Assembly: GCF_031877795.1 (NCBI RefSeq)
Contig: NC_133942.1
Location: 4,464,001 to 4,528,000 of the forward strand
Reading direction: 5' to 3'
Length of the DNA stretch: 64,000 nt
Origin: Strix aluco
Lineage: Eukaryota > Chordata > Aves > Strigiformes > Strigidae
In this document: piece by piece, positions 1 through 11,778 of the stretch
How positions within the stretch are numbered: the stretch's first letter is position 1
Layout of the letters: each line of letters starts with the position of its first letter
Notes under the pieces: generated by a model
What the model saw: only the letters and a program-made list of their open reading frames with translations
Databases searched by the model: none
Told to the model about the DNA's origin: nothing
Program-made: the position numbers and the translations under genes

Positions 1-1134
1 TTCAGCAGCATCCACTGAAATTTTGGCAGTGCAGTATCATTTTCACTCACACCTAACAGCGGCCAGCTCTTCAGCTGCTGTTGCAGGAGCTTAATTCAGC
101 TCGGTAAAAGGAGGGAAGGAGGCTGTACGTTACCAGGGCAAAGTCTATAAAATAAAACTCAATATCTTTCAGTTGCTGCTTACATTTTCCTTTAACAATC
201 AGGATTATAAAAAAAAAAAAAAAAGAAAAATAACAGCTTTTAGACTTCTCGACCTTAAGATTGAAGCTATAACTTCCCCGTACAAGCAAAACACATATGT
301 TGTGTAATATTGCTCCAGAAATTAAAAGGCAATTCCACCACTACAAAAAGGCTAGTTTTTTCAAAAGCAATTCAAGCAATCAACTCTTTTTTTTCAGGCA
401 TAGATGCTGCAGATGCACATCAACTGTGAAGGACAGCAACAGCTACCCTCTGCCACCAGCAGCGTTCCTCAGCCTGTCACAGAAACATTTCTTTTTGCTA
501 TTTTTTTTTTATAGCAATTGAGAAATCCCCACTGGGACGTTTGAAGATGCATGTAAACAGCTGCTTGGAAAACATGTCTGGTTTTTGTAGTTGCCATCGC
601 AGTACTTCTTATGACAAACGAGATGTTGAGAAAGTTACAGATGATAAAATGATCTGGTGCAGACTCCTTTAGATCTGGGCTCATCCGATACCTGTCTGGG
701 GACCTTTGGGCATATGTGAGCCAGGGAGAAATTTGCTACTTCTGCGTTTTTGCTGAGAATTGAAAAAAGAAATGTAACATGATGTTATAAATTAACTTGC
801 ATTCGAACCTCCCCAGGAAAGCCAGAGCATGCTCTATGTTTCACTTTGAACCAAACAGAGGAGGATGCTCATTGTGCTGTATCACACACCAGCGCAGGGT
901 GATGATTCCGGGGAGGGCTGGCAAGCAGCACACCAACATCCCACCTCTAAAGGTTTAAGCCTATGAAAACAAGCTGGGCCTCCAATATGAAGTTCATCTG
1001 GATGTTTCTAGCTAATTTAAGTAAAGAGAAAACACAGTCTTAAAACAGTGTTCTAAGTTCATGTGAACAAGTTACCTAACCTATGGGGTAAAATAGCCCT
1101 GTGGCTAAGCCACAGTTCTCCAGATAGTCCACTA

Positions 1135-1315
1135 ATTGAATCACAGAGGATGGTTTGGGTTGGAAGGGACCTTTAAAGATCCAAGCCCCCTACCATGGGC
1201 AGGGACACCTTCTACCAGATCAGATTGTTCAACTTGTTCAAGGTCAGGTTAAAAATTTCCAGTGACAGGGCGTCCACAACTTCTCTCCTCTTCCAGTGTC
1301 TCACTACCCTCAATT
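1135..1315 (-). repeat. CR1 LINE 3'-end fragment
   Basis: The stretch starts with a tcacagagg...ggtttgggttggaagggacc block and continues through wording equivalent to 'catgggcagggacaccttct' and 'gtccacaacttctct'. Read on the plus strand this is the reverse complement of an avian CR1 3' end, so the element is in minus orientation, the same sense as MYO9A. It is diverged and 5'-truncated, as most CR1 copies are, and has no poly-A tail. The family call rests on recognised CR1 wording. Confidence 0.88.
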
Positions 1316-1812
1316 GGAAATGATGTGATAATGACATTTTGGGGTTTTTTAGAGCAAACCTTTAATTGTGGATTTTGGAGTTAGAAGTGAAGTAGAAACG
1401 CTTCAGGGTCTGCAAAAGTTGCCTATAGGAAGCTCCTCCTATTCCACTCTTGAAAAAAAAAAAATGCAACTGTTGGAGTAAAGCATTTGCCTGACCAGCA
1501 CGCTTCCTCAGTGCTTTCCTAGATAATACCAGGGTTAGCATCTAAATGAAAAAACAAACTACCTACATGGCAGCAAAGATATGCACTCTGGGGCCCTGAT
1601 GAAGCATCAAGCTGAGCATAATGAAATTTTGATCTGAAATATTGCATGAAGTGTATCAGAAACAGAACTGAATTGCAGAACGTGCAACTCTTCCTCTGGT
1701 AACTACATAAAATGATTGAATTTGAGAACCTCAGTCTTGAAACTAAATAGCCAGAACACAAAATTTTGATAAGCTCAGCTCTACATATACCCTGCTGAAA
1801 AAGCAATCTTCT

Positions 1813-1842
1813 GGGGGGGGGGTGGGGGGGGGGGGGGGGTGG
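1813..1842 (+). repeat. Poly-G tract with T interruptions
   Basis: Ten G, one T, sixteen G, one T and two G follow in a row. The G-rich strand is the non-transcribed plus strand, so the MYO9A pre-mRNA would carry a poly-C run. It can form G-quadruplexes and is a likely place for length error in sequencing. Confidence 0.9.
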
Positions 1843-3087
1843 AAAAAAGAAGTGCTTTATAAGAAAATGGGGAAAATACAGAAAAAAAAAATCAAGAAAA
1901 TCACCTTTTTAAATCAATTGGAACCTTGTTATTAGAAAAATAAGTACAGTATTTATGTAATATTTATCACAAATAAGTAATATGTAAATATTTTATAATA
2001 TCATTTACCACAAAACAAAAAAGGCATATTGCAACCACTCCAAGCAGCACTGCTACAAAAAAAGCCGGTGTATTAAATCACACTGTAGGAGAAAGAAAAT
2101 CCACAGGACTTAAGTCAAATACACTTTAAAAGGACATGCTCAGTCTTAGTGCACACCTCTAACTGCAGTCGCTGCTACATACAACTACCAGATGATATTA
2201 CTACGTTCAGATGGCAGAAAGAGCTTGCCTTGACGGCTGTCCCCAAAAGTGCATACAAGGCTCACAGGAATCTTGTGCAACAAACAAATAAAAAAAAAAA
2301 AAAACCCACAAAAAAAAAACCCACCAAAAAAAATCACAAACTATAGCCTGAGGCTATTCAAAAAAGATCAATTAGGGAAACAGCAAAGGTGCATTAAAAA
2401 AAAAAAAAAAAAAAAATCTTAATTTTGCTCCACTTCCACTCCTGCCATGCAAGCACGACTGCAAAGGCATTCCCAGGAACGGGTGGGTTCGGGTCAAAGG
2501 CTTGTGCTACCTGAGATGCTTTGCAAGCAGGGAAAGAAAAAGAGGTTCACAAATCTGCGTAAACTCTCATTTGCTGCATCCCGTTCCCTAAATCAGAAGT
2601 CACAGCATGAAGAGGTATGTCACTGCCTCCTAGAAGACAAGCCTGAGCTGAACATAATTTAATTTTAAACAAGGGAAAACAAGGGGATCAAAGAAGGTAT
2701 CTGGAGGAGGGGAGAAGAATGAAGAAAGAGAGGAAAAAAAAAAATGCACAAATTTGGCATCTAAACTTAGAGAGAAGTGAAAAAGTGTATTTCAACCACA
2801 AATGCAAGGAATCAAAAGGTCAAATCTGCAGACGGGTGGCAGGGTAACACAACCCTTTGCCATATACCCCCTTTTGAGGAAAATTCAAGAAGGGAAGGCA
2901 AAGCAGCAGTATGCACATTTTATCTTTAAGCCTGCGTGATTTGTGACTATTTGGGACTGGTGCTGGCAGAGCAGAAGAAATTCTGCATTACCCTCACTTT
3001 CTCCAAGAGACCTGGAGGCAGCTGGAGAAGCACAACAGCGGCTGACCAGCTGCTAGAGCGAAGGAATGCAAACTTCTGTTCCAAAAG

Positions 3088-3122
<35 letters not shown>

Positions 3123-3634
3123 GATATGATTCAGTTTTGGGGTTTTTTTTCCTTAAAAACAGCTGCAGATCTTGCGAAAGGAAAGCAAAGAGGCTTAGTG
3201 TATCCCTCCCCTATACCTAATCCCAACACACGCAACAGCACCCAGGGAGAAGTGGCCGTCCCCAGAGCAGCATTATCCGTAAACCCTTTGTGTGCTGCCC
3301 TCCACCCAAGAGCCAGGCAAGTAGCCTTAAACTTCAGATCCTGAAACACAGGGGTAACAACAGGGATTCTGATAACCAGGGATCTTCAGCTGACACCATC
3401 CTGAAATCGCTTGCACCCTCTCTCCCCGTTTGATAGCGTAAAATAACAGCAAGCAGAGAAAGAAAAGCAAAGAAATGTGCAGCTCATGGGTATCCTCTAT
3501 TTTTTGCCTCTGCACACAAGCTTGTTTGACTATAAGCAGTGACTGTAAGTCTGTATTGGGGGGTGGGAGAGGGAAAGGTTTAATCTTTCAAGTAGCTGGA
3601 ACAGTTCATTTAAGGGCTGAGTGATGCCCAGCCA

Positions 3635-3666
3635 GTTTTGCAACTGGACTGTTTTGCAACTGGACT
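3635..3666 (+). repeat. 16-bp tandem duplication
   Basis: The unit gttttgcaactggact occurs twice head to tail (3635-3650 and 3651-3666) with a partial third start (gtttta). It lies within MYO9A intron 2 and no function is suggested. Confidence 0.85.
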
Positions 3667-5350
3667 GTTTTACCTATTCCTGAAAAAGGCAGAATTTAGG
3701 AAAAAAGCAATTCCCAAAACCTTCTTTTACCTTCTCTTTCATGGAGATCTCTCTTCTTCACCTCTGGACACCTAAGCTAGACAGAGATGCTCTCTCTGAC
3801 ACTACTTAAGAGAACTATAAAGTGGACCTTGATCCAACAAGATACGCTAAAAAGCATATCAAAAACCAAAGAGGCATGCCAATGTTTCAAATAAATAACA
3901 GGATTGGAGGTGGAATGCAATAGTTTTCAGACCAGTTTTCTTAAATTAATGTGGTCACCTCATTGGGTCACCACAGTAACAACCATTAACTGCAGACTAA
4001 CAGACCTGGTCTGACACCTTCTCATCAACTGCAGCAAGAAACAGTTCCCTCATCTCTTGCACAACAGGAGAAACACTGGTGAGTGCAAGAACAGGGAGTC
4101 CACTTGGGTGCTTTGGAAGTATTACACACAGTTTCATGCAGACTGTCAAAAAAAAAAAGCCTTTTTAATTTCTTTACCTTCAGTTTGTTACACAGCTTTT
4201 CTGCTTTTCAGGGCAAAGCCCATCCTGAATGACTTTAATCATTTGATAACTCCAGATTAAATGAGCTCAGATGATTCTATCTGACGTGAAAACAGAAAAA
4301 AAAACTTGCTGGCTTTGCAAAATGAAGCTGTTCACTTATCCTTAGCCGAGACATCCATGAGCACTAGTCCTTCCTCTGATTCTTAGTCTTCTGTTGGTAG
4401 CTGAAGGCGACCAAGTCCTCAGACTCGTTAATGGAATATAGACACAAAGAGCAGGTATCTACAACTGCCAAAAAAACCCTTTCAAAATAGGAAACAAATC
4501 CCCCCAAATCCATGAGTTATACTATCCTTTAGTTGAAGCCACTTTCTATTTAAAAGAAGAAAACACAGCCATCGAGTCACCTCTCTGTACCACAGCTTCA
4601 GATAAGAGCAACGGCACGGCTGAAGCTGATGCTCACGTCACATGTGCAGACAGGCTTTGACAAACAAAACTCTTTAACAAGCAAAACTGGCCATTCTAAG
4701 GAAAACCATTTCAAAGACTTACAGGGCAAACTCAAAGCAAATTAATTCATGAATGCTTGCATTCCTCTTTAGAGTTTCATACCTGCAGTGTTAATGATGC
4801 AGTTCATCTAATCTCCTTTCATACACAGGAAGAGTCCTCATAAAGTAACTAATTGCACCAGGCAAATAAAGTACTCAGGATTAGAAAATAAAATTTCAAC
4901 GATGAAAGTTACCTTTGATCTCTTCCCCAGCTCAATGAAGCCGAGTGCACAGGAACTCCATAAATACAACACTATCAATATACTGTGTGCAATGAACTCT
5001 CTTTTCAATGTACTATCAAGAAAGGCTACCAATAATTCAAGAAAGGCTTTTTCATTTCCATTTTCTAACTGAAAAATCTCCAAGATATATCAGTATTAAA
5101 AAACACTTGAGTGAAAACAGAGCATTAATAAATTTGTCAGAAAGTCATTTGCTGTACTTTTATTTTCCCTTTTTCTCTTAGGCCCGTAGGATTCTATAGG
5201 CAGAAACACATTGTTAATACTGTTGTAACTTTATTATCAGTGTTTATCAGATAAACCCAGACTAGTATAATAAAACCCCAACTACTTGGGGTTTTGGGGG
5301 TTTTTTTGCACCGTTAAAAAGTTTCCACGCTACTATTGCTTTCATCTTAC

Positions 5351-6272
5351 CTCGAGCACTGGTCCAGCTCCAAGAATAATCTGTTCTACTCCACTGGCAA
5401 ATCCCTTCTGGCTGAGGGCGGTGAGGTGATGAATCAGAAAGTTGGTGCTCTGCGTCTTTCCCGACCCGCTCTCTCCCGAAATCACGATGCACTGGTTCTT
5501 CCTCCGCTGAAGCATGGCGTGGTAAGCCACGTCTGCCACAGCATAAATATGGGGCTCCAGCTTTCCCAGCTGATGGTTATCATACATCTTGACATACTTG
5601 GGGTTATAAATAGGTAGAAACTTGAACGGATTAATAACAATGAGGATGCTGCCTACATAGGTGTAGATTTTTTCTTGCTTGAAGCGGTTTCTGAGATTTT
5701 CCAGGAGCGTTTTCTCATTCAAGTCCGGCAGGCTGCACAAGTCATCATAGTCCTTCTGCTGTGGCTGGGGAAGAAAGCCACGCTCCACCATCCTGCGACG
5801 CTCCTCCGTCACCCGCAGCCAGGACTGGAGGCTCCCGTAGTGAATGGACCCGTCCAGGTTCTTCTCCCGCAGGAGGAAGCGATAATCCTCGCCGCTGATG
5901 CGATTCTCCAGGGCCATGCGAGGCCACAGCATCATGCGCTGGACTGGGCAGTCCGTAGGGTTGAGGATCCATTCCTCCCCACCAAACTCCTTCACCTCGG
6001 CAAGGACGTAACATTTTGTTTTCTCGAGCTGAAGTTTATTAATGAGTGAATCAATCACCTCGGCAGCTGTGGAAGTTTTCCTGGCGGTGATGGGGCAATA
6101 GATAGTCCCTTCTGCGATGCTCCCGGGGTATATGTGCAGCGTGTACTCGCTATCCTCAAAGCGTCGTCTTCCTCCAACATCATTTACACTCATATTGGAT
6201 CCTTTCCCATCAGTACCTGTGCTGCATAGTCAGGACCGTCCTATATCTTGTCAGGTCATCATGTTAGAAATG
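5351..6272 (-). CDS. MYO9A: MYO9A exon 2: start codon, RA domain and beginning of the motor domain
   Basis: The coding part is 6193-5351 (281 codons, ending in phase 0 before GTAAGA). The first residues are [20 protein letters not shown] and the match to vertebrate MYO9A continues along the whole exon. Residues about 14-112 form the Ras-associating ubiquitin-like fold. The myosin head begins near residue 146 and includes the P-loop GESGSGKT (240-247), which binds ATP phosphate; [11 protein letters not shown] ends the exon. The ATG has A at -3. The 5' UTR part runs 6194-6272, preceded by a pyrimidine-rich acceptor (TTTTTTTTAG, with AG at 6274-6273). Two small upstream reading frames lie in it. 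The exon boundaries are inferred from splice consensus and fit the family. Confidence 0.97.
6190..6210 (-). promoter_or_regulatory. uORF ending on the MYO9A start codon
   Basis: On the minus strand, an ATG at 6210-6208 opens six codons and stops with TGA at 6192-6190. That TGA overlaps the MYO9A ATG (6193-6191) as ATGA. Ribosomes that finish this frame would sit on the main start codon, a layout known to allow termination-reinitiation. The upstream ATG has C at -3 and G at +4, so it should be leaky. Its relevance depends on the exon 2 acceptor being used as placed. Confidence 0.6.
6251..6262 (-). promoter_or_regulatory. Minimal uORF in the MYO9A leader
   Basis: The minus strand reads ATG ATG ACC TGA just inside exon 2. 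This is a three-codon uORF, with a nested two-codon one from the second ATG. It is transcribed only if the acceptor at 6273/6272 is used. Confidence 0.5.
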
Positions 6273-7005
6273 CTAAAAAAAACCAAACCAAAACAAAAAT
6301 AGATTAGGTGTTTTATCTTGGCAGGGATCCTTGAAAACCAGTTGATGTGCACTATGAGATGCAATGGAGTAACTCAAGTGGCGATACCAATTGCCTTAAA
6401 CAAGGCAAATGATGATTCCCAACCAACATCTGAAAAGAGAGCAGGGTTTTCACACACCAAAGCTGTAATAAATAAGTGTTTAACACACAAACACTACTCA
6501 CACCTCAGGCCCCTCTCTACTCAGACATAACTACCCACAGCACCTCAAGCTTTTGCTAATTTTTCCCTGACTGAATCAGCAAAGATTCAAAAAGACCCTC
6601 TGATTTTCAGTGTATTTTACAGAGAATAAAATCAGTATTTTGTGAGCAACATACCAGACAGCCTACTGAATCAATAGTGGCATTCTTCTCATGTGAAAAG
6701 TTGCTACAGCCTTATTGCTTAATATTACCAAATAACTTATTTAAGAGTTAGTGTCTCTATTTCCATGTTTGCATACTTCATGCCAACTTTTAGGGAAAGC
6801 ATCATTCAGCTAACCATGACTTTGAAAAACACCCCTTGACTTTCCCAACACTGACCTACCCATACATATAAATTCCTAGACGTTGTTAGAGAACTAAAAC
6901 TTTTGAGATTTTGAGCAGTTGCATAAAATGCTAACTTAAAAAAAAACCCACTTTAAAATATCACCTTAAAGGCATACTCCAACCAAAAGGAAAATGCCAC
7001 CTTTG

Positions 7006-7272
7006 TCATAGAATTGTAGAATTGTTTAGGTTGGAAAAGACCTTTAAGATCATCAAGTCCAACTGTTACCCTAACACTGCCAAGTCTACCACTAAACCAT
7101 GTCCCTAAGTGCTGCATCTACATGTCTTTTAAATACCCCCCAGGGATGGTGACTCCACCACTTCCCCGGGCAGCCTGTTCCAATGCTTGACAACCCTTTT
7201 GGCGAAGACATTTTTCCTAATATCCAATCTAAACCTCCCCTGGCACAACTTGAGGCCGTTTTCTCTTGTCAG
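7006..7272 (-). repeat. CR1 LINE fragment, well preserved
   Basis: It runs from catagaattgtagaattg through 'ttggaaaagacctttaagat', 'ccctaagtgctgcatctaca', 'cccgggcagcctgttccaat' and 'ctaatatccaatctaaacct' to the 'cttgaggccgttttctcttg' block. This is the near-canonical avian CR1 3' region in reverse complement. It is the best-preserved CR1 in the window and was probably inserted later than the others. The wording resembles CR1-J-type elements; the subfamily is an inference. Confidence 0.95.
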
Positions 7273-8077
7273 TTCAAAGGCCTTCCTGAGCAACATTCAA
7301 AACTACTCTTGAAAGACAATGATTTGCCTAGTATCAAGGTCAAAAAAAATTTGATTACTCAGTGGTCACAAGCTCCAAGTTCTCTCACATTGTAAAGGGA
7401 CACACGACTACCACAGCAGCGCCCATCCAAGAGTACACACTGCCGATAGGCCTGATACTTTGCTCCAACACTCCTGGGATGAGGACCTTGTATTGACTCA
7501 ATTCACCTCTTCCTACAGCTGCTCCAAAATCCAGACTGTGGGAAGAATCATCAGCTTCTTAGGGGTGTGTGGTACACAACAAGCTCAAATTTTAGCTGCT
7601 AAGATAAAATGACCATCGCCTTCCCCTGTGGACCTGGTCCTTGCCCTAGTTTCATTATCCCACAGTCCTGTGCCAGTGAACTGTAGAAAAACTCCTTTCT
7701 CCTCCTGTCCAGGAGATTTTCAACCCATTGGGATTCAAACAGTAGCACTTTTCCACCCACCAAGTCAACCTTTTTCAGTGATGTCCGTATCTGACATCAG
7801 ATATGAAGTATTACAGCCAACTCATTCATACAGTCTCACTTTCGGTTTCTCTTGTATTCTTAAACACCACAGAACACAGATCTCCAGCGCTGAAACATCA
7901 ACTGCACAGCCAATTTTTCAAACTTAATCACTACAAGACGACAACATCCCACAACCAGCCCCAAATGAAAGCAGTTCCAGAGTTAACGGTCCTCAGTTCT
8001 CCAGCAATTGGTTCTAACAAACTCAGAACTCCCCTTCAAGATGTTAAGAGTTATTCCAACATAAAGACCAAAGGTAA

Positions 8078-8330
8078 CTATGAAGAAATGCAGAGGACCC
8101 TCAGAGCCAGGATCTGGGCAATGAAATGGCAGGTGACATTTAATACAGGTAAAAGTTTATGGGATGCACATCCTAATGTTACGTACAACGTTGAGCTTTT
8201 CCTTGAGCACTGCCCCACAGGAGGAAGACCTCATGACTATGACAGTTCCCCAACAAAATGCTCAAGAATGGTCAAAAAAAACTGAGGTGAAAACCCATGT
8301 CAGGTTTAGGGAGCTCCTGAGCTTCAGATA
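8078..8330 (+). repeat. Old CR1-like LINE fragment (3' coding region)
   Basis: The stretch has atgaaatggcaggtgacatt followed by '...gggatgcacatcctaatgtt', then a block like 'gttccccaacaaaatgctca'. This follows, with many changes, the order of the old sauropsid CR1 segment downstream of the reverse transcriptase. Plus orientation, antisense to MYO9A. The open frames over it are relics, not genes. The assignment is from remembered wording, so subfamily and edges are uncertain. Confidence 0.55.
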
Positions 8331-9558
8331 TTTCATGTCGGGAAGAATATTCCGAGGAAGCATTTCACATGGTTACCCTGTCCTTGTGCTCCTCCTCAAG
8401 TACCCAGATCCAAGACCTTCAGTCCAAGCACAGCCACCCTCACCTTCTACATCGATGCAGGGCTGGGATTTGGAGATTTGTTTCATTTACTACAAAATTT
8501 CTGAGCTCCTCAAATGAAAAGCATTATTTTATGTTGCATTGTTTCTCGCTCCGATATTTCATTAAGTATATTATCCCCAGCCACACGCTATTCAAAGCAA
8601 AGAAATTAATATGTCACAGTGAAATACATCTGGCAGGAATTCACGGCGCATTGCTTGGTAGAAGGACATATATTATATACTGGGAAGCACTCCAGCTGCT
8701 TTCCTATAGCTTTATTATAGGCACAGATGCAACAGGGATGATGTCAGTTAAGTGCTGGGTTGGGCTTTCTTTGTCTGGCTCTATGACTCCAGCAGCAGCT
8801 TTTCTTCAAGAAGGGAAAAAACCCCCACCATGCTTAAGCTAGATAATTCCTTATCAAGATTTTACTTCAAAGCTTATGACAAGAGGACTGGCTATTTTCA
8901 TTCAAGTTATCAGAGCGTATCGAAGACTGCTGACTCACGCGAGAACTGCAAACAGGACTTTAAGTTGGTTACCTTGAGCAAACCAACCTTCCCTGCTACC
9001 TCCTTCCTCCTGTCAGATACATGCAAGATCAATAAATCCTCTATAAAGCATCACACCACTCTACCACACCTACCCAAAAGCTTTCCTCCCTTCTCTATAG
9101 AAGCTTATTCTGCATGGACTCAGGAGAATAACAAACATCTGTGTCTTCTGTATCCAAACAACTTGAATTCAGCAGAATTGCGACCCAGGCATGAACCCCA
9201 TGGAGATGCTAAAAGTCCCAGTAACTCTGGGAACGCAGAAGAGCCAAGCCCCCCCCTAAACCACTCAAATGCCAGAAGCTTCCACTAATGACTAAGAAAT
9301 TTAGCGAGGTCAGAAAGCAAAGAGGTGTTAATTTGAGCCTTATAAATCACAGGAGGCATGCCACAGGATTTGTTTTTAATAACGCTAAACATGTCTTGGA
9401 GTATTATGCTAGGTCAAAGAAACATTAATGAAGATAATTGCTTGTGGTCTCCCAACCGCTGATGCACATGAGCCTGGCTCTGCTCAACATCAAACACGCC
9501 TCTTGCAGACAGTCAGTTTCCAAAGTATTTTGGTGAAAATATTGCAATGAAATATGCG

Positions 9559-9572
9559 TAATTAGGTAATTA
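9559..9572 (+). promoter_or_regulatory. Paired homeodomain core sites
   Basis: Two TAATTA hexamers start 8 bp apart (9559-9564 and 9567-9572) in a non-repetitive AT-rich stretch. Such pairs can bind homeodomain dimers, but AT-rich DNA makes chance occurrence likely. Confidence 0.25.
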
Positions 9573-11690
9573 TGGGAAAGGTTCTCCTAATGACAACTGT
9601 TCAAGCAGGCTGTCGTATTAGACTTTATATTGCTTCTAAAATTAACAATGTTTTTGTGTTCGGACACAAAAAATTAAATAGGAACATGAAAAGAACAAAA
9701 CAGGGTAAGTATTTTGCAACCCACAAATACTTGCTCTATGCACTATTTTAATTAAAGACATCTTGCGTTGTTATGTGTTTAAATGAGAAGATATAATCGA
9801 AGTCCCTTATATAGGCTTATGGAAAAGAAAAGCTAGTATCTTACTGAAAGGGGATGCTTGTCTCTGTACCCAAAGAAGTGGCAGATTACAAGATGACCTG
9901 ACTCCACCACCAAGCTATCGCTCAGCTGCTTCGCTCAGGGACTGCCTTTGGCAAGGATGAAGGCGGCAGTAACAGGATGCTGATCCCACGGGAGATGGAA
10001 ACCCAGAGGATACATCAGACCTCAGAGGTCAGAAATAATTGCAAGCTCCCGTGAACGCTCCAGCCAAAATTTATAGACTATGCATGTCTGTGAAAGGAAG
10101 AATTTATGACATTTTAAGCCAATATACTTTCAGCCTAATATTTTCTATGTCCTTTTCCATTTTCTACTTTTGAATGAAGATTTTTACTCAAATTGACCCT
10201 GCAGGTTTATTTTGCTCAATTTTACTGTCATAACATGATTCTATCTGCAAAGTAAAAAGCATGATCTCCAAACAAACACGAGATTACAAATTAAGCCTTG
10301 TGTCGTCCTACATAACAAAATAGACTAATATTTCTAAGTAGCTCAGAGACCCTTATAAAAATCTCAGTAATAATCTGATTACCAGCAGGTTGACAGAAAA
10401 AATACTGAAATTATGACGGTCAACTAGGCTTTGTGCATACACTAAACTTGTAAATAGTGGTTTACCTTTACATTATATGCAATCTTACTAGTTGACCACA
10501 GTTTAATATACATAAACACTGGTAGCAAATGTGCTTTCTCAAATTAAACATATATATGATCACATACAGTGAGAGCTCTTGCATTGGGGGCTGCAATTTT
10601 TAGCAAGCGTTATTCTGTAAGGAATATCAAACAAATGAGGATGCTCCAACTACCTTCAGAAAGGTAACTGAAATGGAGGGTTTCAGCCATGCCGTTTATT
10701 TTCCCATTCAGAAAGAGCAATCTCAGTATTTTCATTTTCAGGGACAGTGTAAGCAACACATGGCAAAAATCCAAAATAAACCGTCCACCGGAAGCATCAG
10801 TACCCATCATAAATAATCTGTGACAGCTAAAGCCTGAAATCACAGAGTTTGCCAAATATTGGATGATTTGGAAAAAACAGAGATTAGTGTCAGTGTTGAA
10901 GCAGATAAAGCGGCTGTTCTGGAAGCAAAGTTCACTTTGTTTATTATAACATCCCATAACCCAGACAAGGGGCTACAAAAATAACAAAACTTTCTCCCCG
11001 TTCCCAATCCTCAGGCAATCATAATAGGCTTGGTCGCTCAAGACAGCCTGGATTTATCTGTCCACCAGTATGTCAAAACGCATACCGTGTGGGGCAGAAA
11101 TTCCTGAAATAGATAAATTTTAAAAATCTGATAAAGAAACTGGCAATTTAAACATACTTCGCTGCCTAATCTGAATATATCGGCACATGAGCTCTCCAAA
11201 TTTCTCTCCTGCAGCAGCAAATAGTGCTGCTGGTACCCAAAATAACACTCCTACGACATCAAAACTGATGCCAGACTCACAGGCAGAAAAGCCCATGTAT
11301 ATGCTCAACATCTTGGTTATTATTGCACAGTTTTAAATGTCAGTTCATTTGATAGTCTGTATAATACGTAACTCTCTCCTTGTTATCACCTTTCTCTTCT
11401 GCGCTCACCATGGTTTTCTCTTCCCACTGTTTCCTAATTGGAGAGATTCATCATTATCGTCATTTAATCATCAGTGTTGGTCTGTCTCAAAGAACCTCGC
11501 AGTGCAAGTGCAGGAGGTGGTGCTACCTAAAAATGCAGCTTTATGGACCCAAGTATTGGTACAGGGAAGGCAGAAGGTGCAAAGGGGACTGTTTTGCAGT
11601 AAAACTGAATGAAAAATTTCTGTAAAATTAGTCTTGCCCGGAAGAATGAGACCTCTAATGCAGGAAAAGTGAGATCTGCAAGTATTAGTG

Positions 11691-11778
11691 ATCATAGAGT
11701 GGTTTGGGCTTGAAGAGACCTTTAGAGGTCATCTAGTCCAACAGTCCTGCAATGAGTGGGGACATCTTCAACTAGATT
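11691..11778 (-). repeat. Short CR1 LINE fragment
   Basis: The wording catagagtggtttgggcttg, 'agagacctttagaggtcatc' and 'tagtccaac...catcttcaactagat' matches the reverse complement of a CR1 3' end. It is truncated after about 90 bp. Confidence 0.85.

Larger units (their letters stand above)
1..5350 (-). other. MYO9A: MYO9A intron 2 (partial)
   Basis: This AT-rich intronic DNA lies between the donor after exon 2 (GTAAGA read on the minus strand, 5350-5345) and an exon 3 beyond the window. It holds a CR1 fragment (1135-1315), a G/T-interrupted poly-G tract (1813-1842), several A-runs, and a 16-bp tandem duplication at 3635-3666. Short open frames here are in low-complexity or unremarkable sequence and none resembles the next stretch of the myosin head. 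Confidence 0.8.

Noticed and set aside
795-850. tRNA-like B box (GGTTCGAATGC on the minus strand)
   Set aside because: The B box is imperfect and no A box or cloverleaf can be formed at the right distance.
7803-8285. 160-codon plus-strand open frame
   Set aside because: Its second half coincides with the old CR1-like relic and the first half has no homology. Not a functional gene.
8752-9288. 178-codon plus-strand open frame in MYO9A intron 1
   Set aside because: There is no domain, no conserved wording and no splice context; its length is within chance over 34 kb of intron.
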